Of a stretch of DNA of 26,372 bases, positions 8,336-14,327 are shown piece by piece. Every line of letters starts with the position of its first letter. The stretch's first letter is position 1. The stretch comes from JBDHZU01 sp039812085. Its GTDB lineage: Bacteria; Actinomycetota; Actinomycetes; S36-B12; UBA10799. The notes under the pieces are model-generated. The model saw only the letters and a list, made by a program, of their open reading frames with translations, was not told the DNA's origin and ran no database searches. The position numbers and the translations under genes were made by a program. The stretch is from the NCBI GenBank assembly GCA_039812085.1, contig JBDHZU010000012.1, positions 1-26,372 of the forward strand, read 5' to 3'.

Positions 8336-8343
8336 TCTAGGCT
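8334..8343. promoter_or_regulatory. Candidate symmetric -10 region between hrcA and DUF4870
   Basis: The 10-mer ATTCTAGGCT reads as TAGAAT on the minus strand (8339-8334) and TAGGCT on the plus strand (8338-8343), both fitting TANNNT. The minus-strand box ends 7 nt before the hrcA ATG at 8326. No convincing -35 box is seen for either direction. This is an inference from spacing and consensus only. Confidence 0.4.
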
Positions 8344-8355
8344 CCGTTTACCGCG

Positions 8356-8361
8356 TAACAT
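8356..8361 (+). promoter_or_regulatory. Candidate -10 box for leaderless DUF4870 gene
   Basis: TAACAT fits TANNNT and ends exactly 7 nt before the GTG at 8369, the spacing expected when transcription begins at the start codon. It overlaps the alternative ATG at 8360, so use of this promoter would exclude that ATG. No clear -35 element is visible. Confidence 0.35.
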
Positions 8362-8368
8362 GCCGGTC

Positions 8369-8812
8369 GTGAGCACGTATCCACCCCCACCTTCTTCGCC
8401 TGAGTCCACAGGCGTGCAGGTAGCCCCGCAGGCTCAGGTGCCGGTGAGCCCCAGTGACGAGCAACTGTGGAGTGTGTTGTCGTGGGTGCTGCCATTCGTG
8501 GCTGGCTTTGTGGGGCCGCTCGTTATCTACTTGATTTACAAGGACCGTTCCTACCGGATTCGTCGACACGCAAGCGAAGCTCTCAACCTGCAGATCGTCC
8601 TGTTCGCCGCCGGGGTAATCGTGGTGGGGAGCATCATGGTGTCGATGTTGCTCGCCGCTAAATACAGCATCTTCGGCTTTGCTTTCGCCGCCTTGTTCTT
8701 ACTGTGGTTCGTCATCGTTTCCCTCGGCCTGGTCGCGCAAGTATTTGGCATCGTCAAGGCCGCACAGAACGAGGACTACACCGTGCCGCTCATCCCACAT
8801 TTTGTGAAGTAA
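8369..8812 (+). CDS. DUF4870 domain membrane protein with proline-rich N-terminus
   Basis: From GTG 8369 the product is 147 residues (150 from ATG 8360). It begins with a short proline/serine/glutamine-rich segment ('STYPPPPSSPESTG'). The DUF4870 pattern follows: 'LWSVLSWVLPFVAGFVGPLV', a basic 'YKDRSYRIRRHASEALNLQI', and two further long hydrophobic segments separated by 'AAKYS', ending 'AAQNEDYTVPLIPHFVK'. That gives about three membrane spans. The function of the family is unknown. Neither start has a strong Shine-Dalgarno; a TANNNT box 7 nt before the GTG favours a leaderless start there. It diverges from hrcA and leads a cassette with two RDD proteins. Confidence 0.88.
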   Translation: MSTYPPPPSSPESTGVQVAPQAQVPVSPSDEQLWSVLSWVLPFVAGFVGPLVIYLIYKDRSYRIRRHASEALNLQIVLFAAGVIVVGSIMVSMLLAAKYSIFGFAFAALFLLWFVIVSLGLVAQVFGIVKAAQNEDYTVPLIPHFVK

Positions 8813-8822
8813 GGCAGCCGAA

Positions 8823-9431
8823 ATGATTGAAGACAACGACCTGCCGGTCTACGGACATCGCCCTGTTCCTGGGGTCGCATCTACCGGTCAGCGATATAGC
8901 TCCTGGCTGCGGCGAGCAATGGCGTTCGCAATCGATATCGCACCAGTGCTGATCTTGTTTATTGGCACTCAGGCGGCGGACATCCTGACGACCCGCACCG
9001 AGACAGTGACCCAAACAACGGGTTCGTTGACGTACGAGGCGGTTCACGTCAGCACAATGCCTCGCTGGATCAGCTGGACGTTATGGGCAATTTCGTTGCT
9101 GATTTGGATTTACAACAAGGGCATCCGAGAAGGCCGCACCGGTAAGTCATGGGGCAAGAGCGCCTTGAAGATGACGACGAGTTCCGATGGCGTTTCTGCC
9201 CAACCACTCGGCCCAGTCGTTGCCACGATTCGCTCGTTCCTCGTTTTCGGCGAGTTCACGATGGTGGTCTGCATCGTGGGAATCGTGTTGTGGTTCTGGC
9301 CCTTGTGGGATCAGAAACACCAAGCCCTGCTATCGGACAAGCTCACCGGCGCTGTCGTATTCGATGACTCCACCGACTCCACCGACTCCACCGACTCCAC
9401 CGACTCCACCGACTCCACCGATGATGTCTAG
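8823..9431 (+). CDS. RDD family membrane protein with (Asp-Ser-Thr)6 acidic tail
   Basis: A 202-residue protein. The RDD core starts at 'RYSSWLRRAMAFAIDIAPVL' (Arg and Asp in the first membrane segment), has an extracytoplasmic Thr-rich loop, a second span, 'EGRTGKSWGKSALKM', and a final span ending 'LWFWPLWDQKHQALLSDKLTGAVV'. RDD proteins are poorly characterised; some have been linked to Na+/H+ antiport. After the conserved core comes a C-terminal run of six Asp-Ser-Thr triplets encoded by a 9-bp tandem repeat, then Asp-Asp-Val. This tail is not part of the family. The ATG is 10 nt after the DUF4870 stop with an AAGG upstream. The 3' end overlaps the following RDD gene, a paralogue sharing the 'LWPLWD...DKL' ending. 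Confidence 0.92.
   Translation: MIEDNDLPVYGHRPVPGVASTGQRYSSWLRRAMAFAIDIAPVLILFIGTQAADILTTRTETVTQTTGSLTYEAVHVSTMPRWISWTLWAISLLIWIYNKGIREGRTGKSWGKSALKMTTSSDGVSAQPLGPVVATIRSFLVFGEFTMVVCIVGIVLWFWPLWDQKHQALLSDKLTGAVVFDDSTDSTDSTDSTDSTDSTDDV
9366..9419 (+). repeat. Six perfect 9-bp tandem repeats (GACTCCACC), readable in two frames
   Basis: Six exact copies of GACTCCACC. In the frame of the upstream RDD gene they encode (Asp-Ser-Thr)6. In the frame of the downstream RDD gene they encode Thr-Pro-Pro repeats, and that frame is open with an ATG at 9364 just before the array. Because the unit is a multiple of three, copy-number change keeps both frames. Exact identity of all six units suggests recent expansion or ongoing slippage. 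Confidence 0.97.
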
Positions 9432-9924
9432 TACTGGTGGGAGCCGGACAGTCTCCGGTGCGCGACCAGCCGGGTGGGGAATCCGAGTATTGGCCTTCCT
9501 CATCGACATCGCACTACCAGTGCTGGTTATCGCCGGTGCCTGGGCATTGACGGCATTCAGTTCCCATGAGGTCACTCGAACTAGTGCTGACGGGACGAGC
9601 TTCACCGTGGATGAGCCAACTGCCCTGTCCTGGGTTTTCTGGCTGGCCGCGTTCATTGCCATTGGAATCTCCGCCTGGAACCAGGGGTACCGCCAATCAT
9701 TGAGCGGCTACTCGTTCGGCAAGCAACGGTTGGGGATTCGGCAAGTCACTGTTGAAACGGATGAACCTCTCGGCGTGAACCGAGGGATGCTGCACTGGTT
9801 ATTCATCTGGGTCGACTTCTTGATCTGCTATATCGGCGTGCTGTGGCCGTTGTGGGATGCCCATAACCAGACCCTTATCGCCGACAAACTCAGTCGAGCT
9901 CACGTCATCCACGAGAAGTACTAG
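9421..9924 (+). CDS. RDD family membrane protein, second paralogue
   Basis: From ATG 9421 the product is 167 residues. It starts with a short Ser/Gly segment and then the RDD core: 'GIRVLAFLIDIALPVLVIAG' (Arg and Asp), a polar loop, a second span ('VFWLAAFIAIGISAWNQGY'), the 'GYSFGKQRLGIRQV' motif, and a final span ending 'LWPLWDAHNQTLIADKL'. The start is uncertain. ATG 9421/9424 overlaps the upstream stop by 11 or 8 nt, suggesting translational reinitiation. ATG 9364 would add 19 residues that are almost entirely Thr-Pro-Pro repeats read from the repeat array in a second frame. Proline-rich N-termini are common on actinobacterial RDD proteins, so the longer form is credible. No Shine-Dalgarno decides the matter. 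Confidence 0.88.
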   Translation: MMSSTGGSRTVSGARPAGWGIRVLAFLIDIALPVLVIAGAWALTAFSSHEVTRTSADGTSFTVDEPTALSWVFWLAAFIAIGISAWNQGYRQSLSGYSFGKQRLGIRQVTVETDEPLGVNRGMLHWLFIWVDFLICYIGVLWPLWDAHNQTLIADKLSRAHVIHEKY

Positions 9925-10081
9925 ACCAAGCCAGATCGGACTTCGGATTCACGCCGACCAAATCGATGTACATGATTACCGCAGTGCTGAGCAACAGTGG
10001 GGGCGCTCTGCAAAACCCAGCACGGCGCTAACGACAGTCTGTGAATCAACACAAGAAACCCCGCAGCACGCGTTGAGCCAT

Positions 10082-10125
10082 ATGAGTTCGGCCCGGCTCC
10101 CACCTGGGAACCGGGCCGAACTCAT
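10082..10125. terminator. Strong bidirectional hairpin between convergent genes
   Basis: A long inverted repeat: the left arm begins ATGAGTTCGGCCCGG and the right arm ends CCGGGCCGAACTCAT (15 bp perfect). One C/A mismatch separates this from an inner TCCCA/TGGGA stem. It sits between the stop of the second RDD gene and the stop of the convergent proline-rich gene (the stop is 12 nt away), so it can end transcription in both directions. T-rich sequence follows on the plus side. The remainder of 9925-10081 shows no gene. Confidence 0.85.
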
Positions 10126-10136
10126 TTGTATTGGTA

Positions 10137-11030
10137 CTACGCGGCGACTGGCTCTCCACGCAGCTTGCGGAAGGTGTATGCCTGTGCGATCCAGACAACC
10201 GGCAGAGCCACAATCAAACCGACACCGCAGAGCAGCGCACCGATGAAGGTGATGACCAGGCTTGCCAGGAAGAACAGGATCAGTTGGCCAAGATTGTCCT
10301 TGACGAAATTGAAGCTGGACTTCAAGGACTCCACGGCACCCTGATTCTCGCCAATGACGAAGTACACGTAGTACGCACCAAAGAACGCGATAATCAGACC
10401 CGGCAGGATGCACAGGATCAAACCGATAACGGTTGCAATGGATAGAAGGATGCCACCACCAAGCACGGGACCAAGCTTGTCTGCGGACAGCACGTCCTTG
10501 ACCTCAAGCTTCTTGTCCTCATCAGTGACCAGCAGGGCACCTCGGGCGACGTTCGCGTTGGCGAAGTACTGCCAGATCAGGTCAATCAGCCAGACGAGGA
10601 AGCCGCTGAGGATCAAACCGAACCAACCGAAGCCACTGTGGCTAGTTGTCGTGCTCGCGTTACGCAGGCAGTCTTGGTACGCAGTGATGTCTTGGTTGCT
10701 GTTGTAGGCGTTCAGACAGTCGGCCGTGCTCTTGGCAGTGTTACCAAAGATCGCGTTCTGGATGAGGCTGCCAAAGAAGTGCAGGACCAAACCGATGACC
10801 GCGAAGATCGCCATGGCAATCAGGATGGGGACGAGGTTCGCGGTGAACTTCTCCCAGCCGTACTTAAGGGCGTCACCGACGGAGTAAGGCTTATCTGCCG
10901 CATCGGCTCCCACTCCTGCAGGAGGAGGTGGCGGACCGTCAGTTCCGCTGGGCGGCGGGGGTGGCGGTGGCGGAGTGGCGGGCGTACCCGAATCCGCAGC
11001 GTCATCGGCGGGTGGTTGCTGCTCGCTCAT
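10137..11030 (-). CDS. Proline-rich integral membrane protein of unknown function
   Basis: From ATG 11030 the product is 297 residues. This start is chosen because AGAGGT lies 6 nt upstream; an ATG at 11057 would add nine residues without such a site. The N-terminal 45 residues are low complexity, with runs of eight and five prolines among Asp/Ala/Gly. The segment 'YSVGDALKYGWEKFTANL' precedes the first membrane span. About five or six hydrophobic segments follow, with a polar loop holding two cysteines ('ADCLNAYN', 'YQDCLRN') that could form an extracytoplasmic disulfide. The C-terminal half ('GVGLIVALPVVWIAQAYTFRKLRGE') resembles small DUF975/YciC-like membrane proteins, but I cannot assign a family firmly. 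The polyproline runs should make translation depend on EF-P. It is convergent with the RDD cassette and downstream of hemW. Confidence 0.9.
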   Translation of the reverse strand: MSEQQPPADDAADSGTPATPPPPPPPPSGTDGPPPPPAGVGADAADKPYSVGDALKYGWEKFTANLVPILIAMAIFAVIGLVLHFFGSLIQNAIFGNTAKSTADCLNAYNSNQDITAYQDCLRNASTTTSHSGFGWFGLILSGFLVWLIDLIWQYFANANVARGALLVTDEDKKLEVKDVLSADKLGPVLGGGILLSIATVIGLILCILPGLIIAFFGAYYVYFVIGENQGAVESLKSSFNFVKDNLGQLILFFLASLVITFIGALLCGVGLIVALPVVWIAQAYTFRKLRGEPVAA

Positions 11031-11077
11031 TGCTGACCTCTTTTTCACAGAGTGCACGTTTGTGCGGACAAATCAGC

Positions 11078-11083
11078 AGGCTA
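11078..11083 (-). promoter_or_regulatory. Possible -10 box upstream of proline-rich membrane gene
   Basis: TAGCCT on the minus strand (11083-11078) fits TANNNT and lies 47 nt before the ATG at 11030, in the only non-coding gap between hemW and this gene. No good -35 is seen. Consensus is short, so this is weak. Confidence 0.25.
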
Positions 11084-11117
11084 GTGGTGATTCCACCCTG
11101 AGGAATAGTCGCAACGC

Positions 11118-11135
11118 CGAAATGTCACCATTTCG
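11118..11135 (-). terminator. Short perfect hairpin downstream of hemW
   Basis: CGAAATG and CATTTCG form a 7-bp perfect stem around a 4-nt loop, 21 nt past the hemW stop on the minus strand. No T-tract follows, so it could be a weak terminator, an mRNA 3' stabiliser, or a dyad operator for the gene downstream. I place it as a probable terminator from position only. Confidence 0.35.
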
Positions 11136-11156
11136 TCGCATGGTCGTTTTCCAGGG

Positions 11157-12359
11157 TTACAGCAGCTCTCGAGCAACAAGGTCAGCAAGCAGCCGCTGTG
11201 AATCGCGCATGGCAACCCGCTGTTGTGCCCACTTGTGCTGGTCGAGTAGTCCACGTTGGATCAGCCCAGGGACCTTGGCGAGTACGGCATCGGTGAGCTG
11301 GTCGTCTGGGATACCCTCGCGTAACCGAATCCCCAACATGACTCGTTCGACCAGTTCTTGCTCCGGCGTCAGCCTCTCGGAATCGGCAACCACCATCGAC
11401 GTTTGGGTCTGCACAGAGTTCAACGCCCGCACCGCTTCGGCATACGTCCGTGGATGTTTGACGTTCCACCAGCGACGACCATCACGGTAGCTGTGAGCTC
11501 CTGGCCCAATCCCCCACCACTGACCGTCTTGCCAATAGCCCAGATTGTGACGACACGGTTGCCCGAAGTTGGACACCTCGTACCAATCAAGACCTGCTTG
11601 GGAAAAGAGTTCGTCTGCCTGCCAATACCGATCAGCCAACACGTCCTGATCGGTCTCGATCAACTGGCCGCTGGCAACTTGCCTGGCCATGCGTGTTCCC
11701 GGTTCCACGATGAGCGAGTACGCAGAAATATGCGTGGGTTCGGCATCAAGCGCCATCGACACAGTGGTGTGCCAATCGTCATCAGTCTCACCCGGAGCGC
11801 CATAGATCAGATCCAGGCTGACCTGCTCGAATCCCGCCTGCTTGGCCCAGTTGACGACCTGCGTTGCCCGACCCGCAGTGTGTTCTCGCTCCAACGTTGC
11901 CAACACCGCAGGCACCGCACTCTGCATTCCGACGCTGATCCGATTGAAGCCAGCAGCGCGTAGTTGCTCCAGGGACGCGAGGTCGACGCTTTCCGGATTG
12001 GCCTCGGTGGTCACTTCTGCAGCAGACGACAACCCGAACTCGTCAGAGATTGTCTGCAACATTCGACTCAAGTCGGCCGGACCCAACAAGGTGGGAGTGC
12101 CGCCTCCGAAGAACACTGTGTCAACAGTTGGTGCGCCCGTCACGTGCGCGGCGTAACGAATTTCTGCAATGGCGTCATCGACGTAGGAATCCGGATTAGC
12201 TCCGGCAATCGCGGATGGAACGTAGGTATTGAAGTCGCAGTATCCACACCGCGAGGAACACCACGGCACGTGGATGTACATGCCGAAGGGGCGCCGACCA
12301 CCGGTAGTGGAAGACGCCCCTTCGATCACGTGATCAGCTGTAGAACGCGTCAAGAACAT
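11157..12359 (-). CDS. hemW: Radical SAM heme chaperone HemW (HemN-like)
   Basis: A 400-residue radical SAM protein. The 4Fe-4S motif is CSSRCGYCDF (C34, C38, C41), followed by the glycine-rich 'FFGGGTPTLL'. The later 'CRHNLGYW' contains the HNxxYW element that separates HemW heme chaperones from true coproporphyrinogen III dehydrogenase HemN; 'WGIGPGAHSY' follows. Function is therefore probably heme delivery to respiratory enzymes and not tetrapyrrole synthesis, although such genes are often annotated as coproporphyrinogen oxidase. The ATG at 12359 overlaps the acyl-CoA ligase end by 26 nt; a GTG at 12329, 4 nt after the ligase stop, is an alternative that removes ten residues. Neither has a good Shine-Dalgarno. 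It is co-transcribed with the ligase. Confidence 0.94.
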   Translation of the reverse strand: MFLTRSTADHVIEGASSTTGGRRPFGMYIHVPWCSSRCGYCDFNTYVPSAIAGANPDSYVDDAIAEIRYAAHVTGAPTVDTVFFGGGTPTLLGPADLSRMLQTISDEFGLSSAAEVTTEANPESVDLASLEQLRAAGFNRISVGMQSAVPAVLATLEREHTAGRATQVVNWAKQAGFEQVSLDLIYGAPGETDDDWHTTVSMALDAEPTHISAYSLIVEPGTRMARQVASGQLIETDQDVLADRYWQADELFSQAGLDWYEVSNFGQPCRHNLGYWQDGQWWGIGPGAHSYRDGRRWWNVKHPRTYAEAVRALNSVQTQTSMVVADSERLTPEQELVERVMLGIRLREGIPDDQLTDAVLAKVPGLIQRGLLDQHKWAQQRVAMRDSQRLLADLVARELL

Positions 12360-14169
12360 CCTTGTACTTGTCTTCTACCACCTTGCGCTTCACCTTGAGG
12401 CTCGGCGTCAGTTCACCACTTTCTACGGAGAACTCGGTCGGCAGGATTTCGTACTTCTTGATCTGTTCCCACTTGTTCAGGCGCTCGTTAAGTTGCTGAA
12501 CTGAAGCATCGATCTCAGCGACCAGGTCGGGATCTTGGGACAAAGTGGCGAGGTCGTCGCCCTTGCCCTTTGCTTCTGCCCAGGCCTTGGCAGCATCTGG
12601 ATCCAACGCAATGAGCGCAGAAACGAACTTGCGGTTATTGGCATGGACAACCATCTGACCAGCCAGACCGCTCAGTGCCTTGAACTGGCTTTCGATCGCT
12701 GACGGGGCCACGTACTTACCACCAGAGGTCTTGAAGAGATCCTTCTTGCGGTCAGTGATCTTCACGCGACCCATGGAGTCGATCTCACCAATATCACCAG
12801 TGGCGAAGTAACCCTCACCGACCATGACCTCAGCCGTGGCATCAGCCTTGTTGTGGTAACCGCGCATCACACCACGACCCTTGACCAAGATTTCGCCGTC
12901 GTCGGCAATCTTGATCTCGGTTCCCGGCAGCGGTTCACCAACGGTGCCGAAGCGAAGGTTGTCTGGACGAACGATCGAAGTCGCTGCCGTGGTCTCGGTC
13001 AGGCCATAGCCCTCCAGGATCGGCATGCCCACGATGTTGAACCATTCGGCAACCTCAGGCGCAAGTGCTGCAGAACCGGACACGAAGAAGCGAACCTTGC
13101 CACCCATCCGGTCGCGAACCTTGGAGAACACGAGCTTGTCGGCCATACCGAACTTGGTTCCGAGGAATCCACCCGGTGCCTTGCCATTGGCCAGTTCCTG
13201 ATCGCGGTACTGCTTGCCAACGGAGAATGCCCATTCCGCAATCTTGGCCTTGGCGCCACCTTCTGCCATGACCTGACCGTTGACGGCAGCGAAGACCTTT
13301 TCGAAGATGCGGGGCACTGCACCCATGAAGGTCGGCTGCACGACCGGCAAGTTGGTGATGATCTTCGGAACGCGACCATCAACGGCAGTGGTGAAACCGA
13401 TCTGCAGTTGGGTAGCAATGAGGACCGAACCGAACACGTGAGCCAGTGGCAGCCACAGGAACTGAACGTCATCCTGGTTGAGCACCTTGGTGGCATCCAA
13501 CGCGGCACCGATGTAACCCCAGTTGTCGTGGGTGAGTTCGACGCCCTTGGGCTTGCCGGTGGTACCAGAGGTGTAGATCAAGGTTGCAAGAGTGTCGGAC
13601 TTCACCTGAGCCGAACGCTCGTTCACGATCTCGGGGTTGGAGGCAAGCGCATCCTTACCAAGCTGTCGCAGTTCATCAATGGTGATCACGAAGTCGCCGT
13701 CGTCGGCACCGGCCTCACCGTCATAGATGATGACCTTGCTGAGTTGCGGCAAGTTCGCCTTCTGCTCACGAACCTTGGCGAGCTGAGTCTCGTTCTCGGC
13801 GAACAGCACGCGCGTGTCAGAGTCAGACAGAATGTAGGCAACGTCTTCAGCGCCAGTGGATGCGTACACGGTGGTAACCGCGCCACCCGCCTTGGCAACA
13901 GCCAGATCAGCCAAGATCCAGGTCAGGGATGTTTCACCAGCGATACCGACTCGGTTTTCGAACTCCAAACCGATCGAGATCAATCCAGCGGCCAGGTCGT
14001 CGGTGTCCTCACCCACGTCCTTCCAGCTATAGGTCACCCAATTGTCGTCCTTGTCGGGCGCACGGAATGCTTCACGATCTGGAGTAGCTGCAACGCGTGA
14101 GTTCAGCATTGCGGTCAGAGAATCTTGCGTCTCGGGCAGTTTCTCCCGGGCGGTCGTCGTCGATGCCAT
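12334..14169 (-). CDS. Long-chain fatty acid-CoA ligase (AMP-forming)
   Basis: A 611-residue ANL-superfamily enzyme that activates a fatty acid to acyl-AMP and then acyl-CoA in the cytoplasm. Motifs: the P-loop-like A3 YTSGTTGKPKG (199-209), A5 GYGLTET (387-393), 'GYFATGDIGEID' with the ribose-binding Asp, 'ITDRKKDLFKTSGGKYVAPSAIE' hinge, and a C-terminal lysine region 'LTPSLKVKRKVVEDKY'. The short linker and 'KYVAPS' element are typical of long-chain acyl-CoA synthetases of the FadD15 type, found next to lepA in other Actinobacteria. The ATG at 14169 has a strong AGGAGG about 8 nt upstream. A possible TAGGGT -10 box lies at 14239-14234. Chain-length specificity is not readable. Confidence 0.95.
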   Translation of the reverse strand: MASTTTAREKLPETQDSLTAMLNSRVAATPDREAFRAPDKDDNWVTYSWKDVGEDTDDLAAGLISIGLEFENRVGIAGETSLTWILADLAVAKAGGAVTTVYASTGAEDVAYILSDSDTRVLFAENETQLAKVREQKANLPQLSKVIIYDGEAGADDGDFVITIDELRQLGKDALASNPEIVNERSAQVKSDTLATLIYTSGTTGKPKGVELTHDNWGYIGAALDATKVLNQDDVQFLWLPLAHVFGSVLIATQLQIGFTTAVDGRVPKIITNLPVVQPTFMGAVPRIFEKVFAAVNGQVMAEGGAKAKIAEWAFSVGKQYRDQELANGKAPGGFLGTKFGMADKLVFSKVRDRMGGKVRFFVSGSAALAPEVAEWFNIVGMPILEGYGLTETTAATSIVRPDNLRFGTVGEPLPGTEIKIADDGEILVKGRGVMRGYHNKADATAEVMVGEGYFATGDIGEIDSMGRVKITDRKKDLFKTSGGKYVAPSAIESQFKALSGLAGQMVVHANNRKFVSALIALDPDAAKAWAEAKGKGDDLATLSQDPDLVAEIDASVQQLNERLNKWEQIKKYEILPTEFSVESGELTPSLKVKRKVVEDKYKDVLDAFYS

Positions 14170-14200
14170 GAAGGCGTCCTCCTGTTGGGGGGAAAGTCAG

Positions 14201-14221
14201 ATGACGTTTCTCTCTCGTCAT
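14201..14221. promoter_or_regulatory. Inverted repeat in the acyl-CoA ligase leader
   Basis: ATGACG and CGTCAT flank a 9-nt spacer in the 5' untranslated region of the ligase gene, just downstream of the candidate -10 box. The arms are perfect and six bases long. It could be a repressor operator (fatty-acid genes are often under TetR- or GntR-type control) or an RNA hairpin. No regulator is encoded nearby. Confidence 0.3.
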
Positions 14222-14233
14222 GTGTCTGTCGTC

Positions 14234-14239
14234 ACCCTA
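14234..14239 (-). promoter_or_regulatory. Possible -10 box for the ligase-hemW operon
   Basis: TAGGGT on the minus strand (14239-14234) fits TANNNT, in the 158-nt gap between lepA and the ligase. It would give a leader of about 60 nt containing the AGGAGG site and the inverted repeat. The -35 region is not recognisable. Confidence 0.3.
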
Positions 14240-14327
14240 GGCAATATCAACGCCGGTTTGGGCGGATTCGTCACTCAAATCGCTTACGGATTGCGATTGT
14301 TTTCGATGATCCACTCAAAAATCGGGG

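Noticed and set aside
8957..8965. TTGGCACTC resembling half of a CIRCE operator
   Set aside because: It lies inside the first RDD coding region, has one mismatch, and no matching GAGTGCTAA half follows at the right distance.
9366..9419. Short tandem repeat as a CRISPR-like array
   Set aside because: The unit is 9 bp with no spacers and is in-frame coding.
9330..9662. Minus-strand frame with Gly-Gly-Val repeats
   Set aside because: It is the antisense of the 9-bp repeat in the RDD genes, without start signals.
12853..14100. 415-residue open frame on the plus strand opposite the acyl-CoA ligase
   Set aside because: It is a codon-bias shadow of a well-supported gene, has no domain pattern I recognise and no ribosome site.
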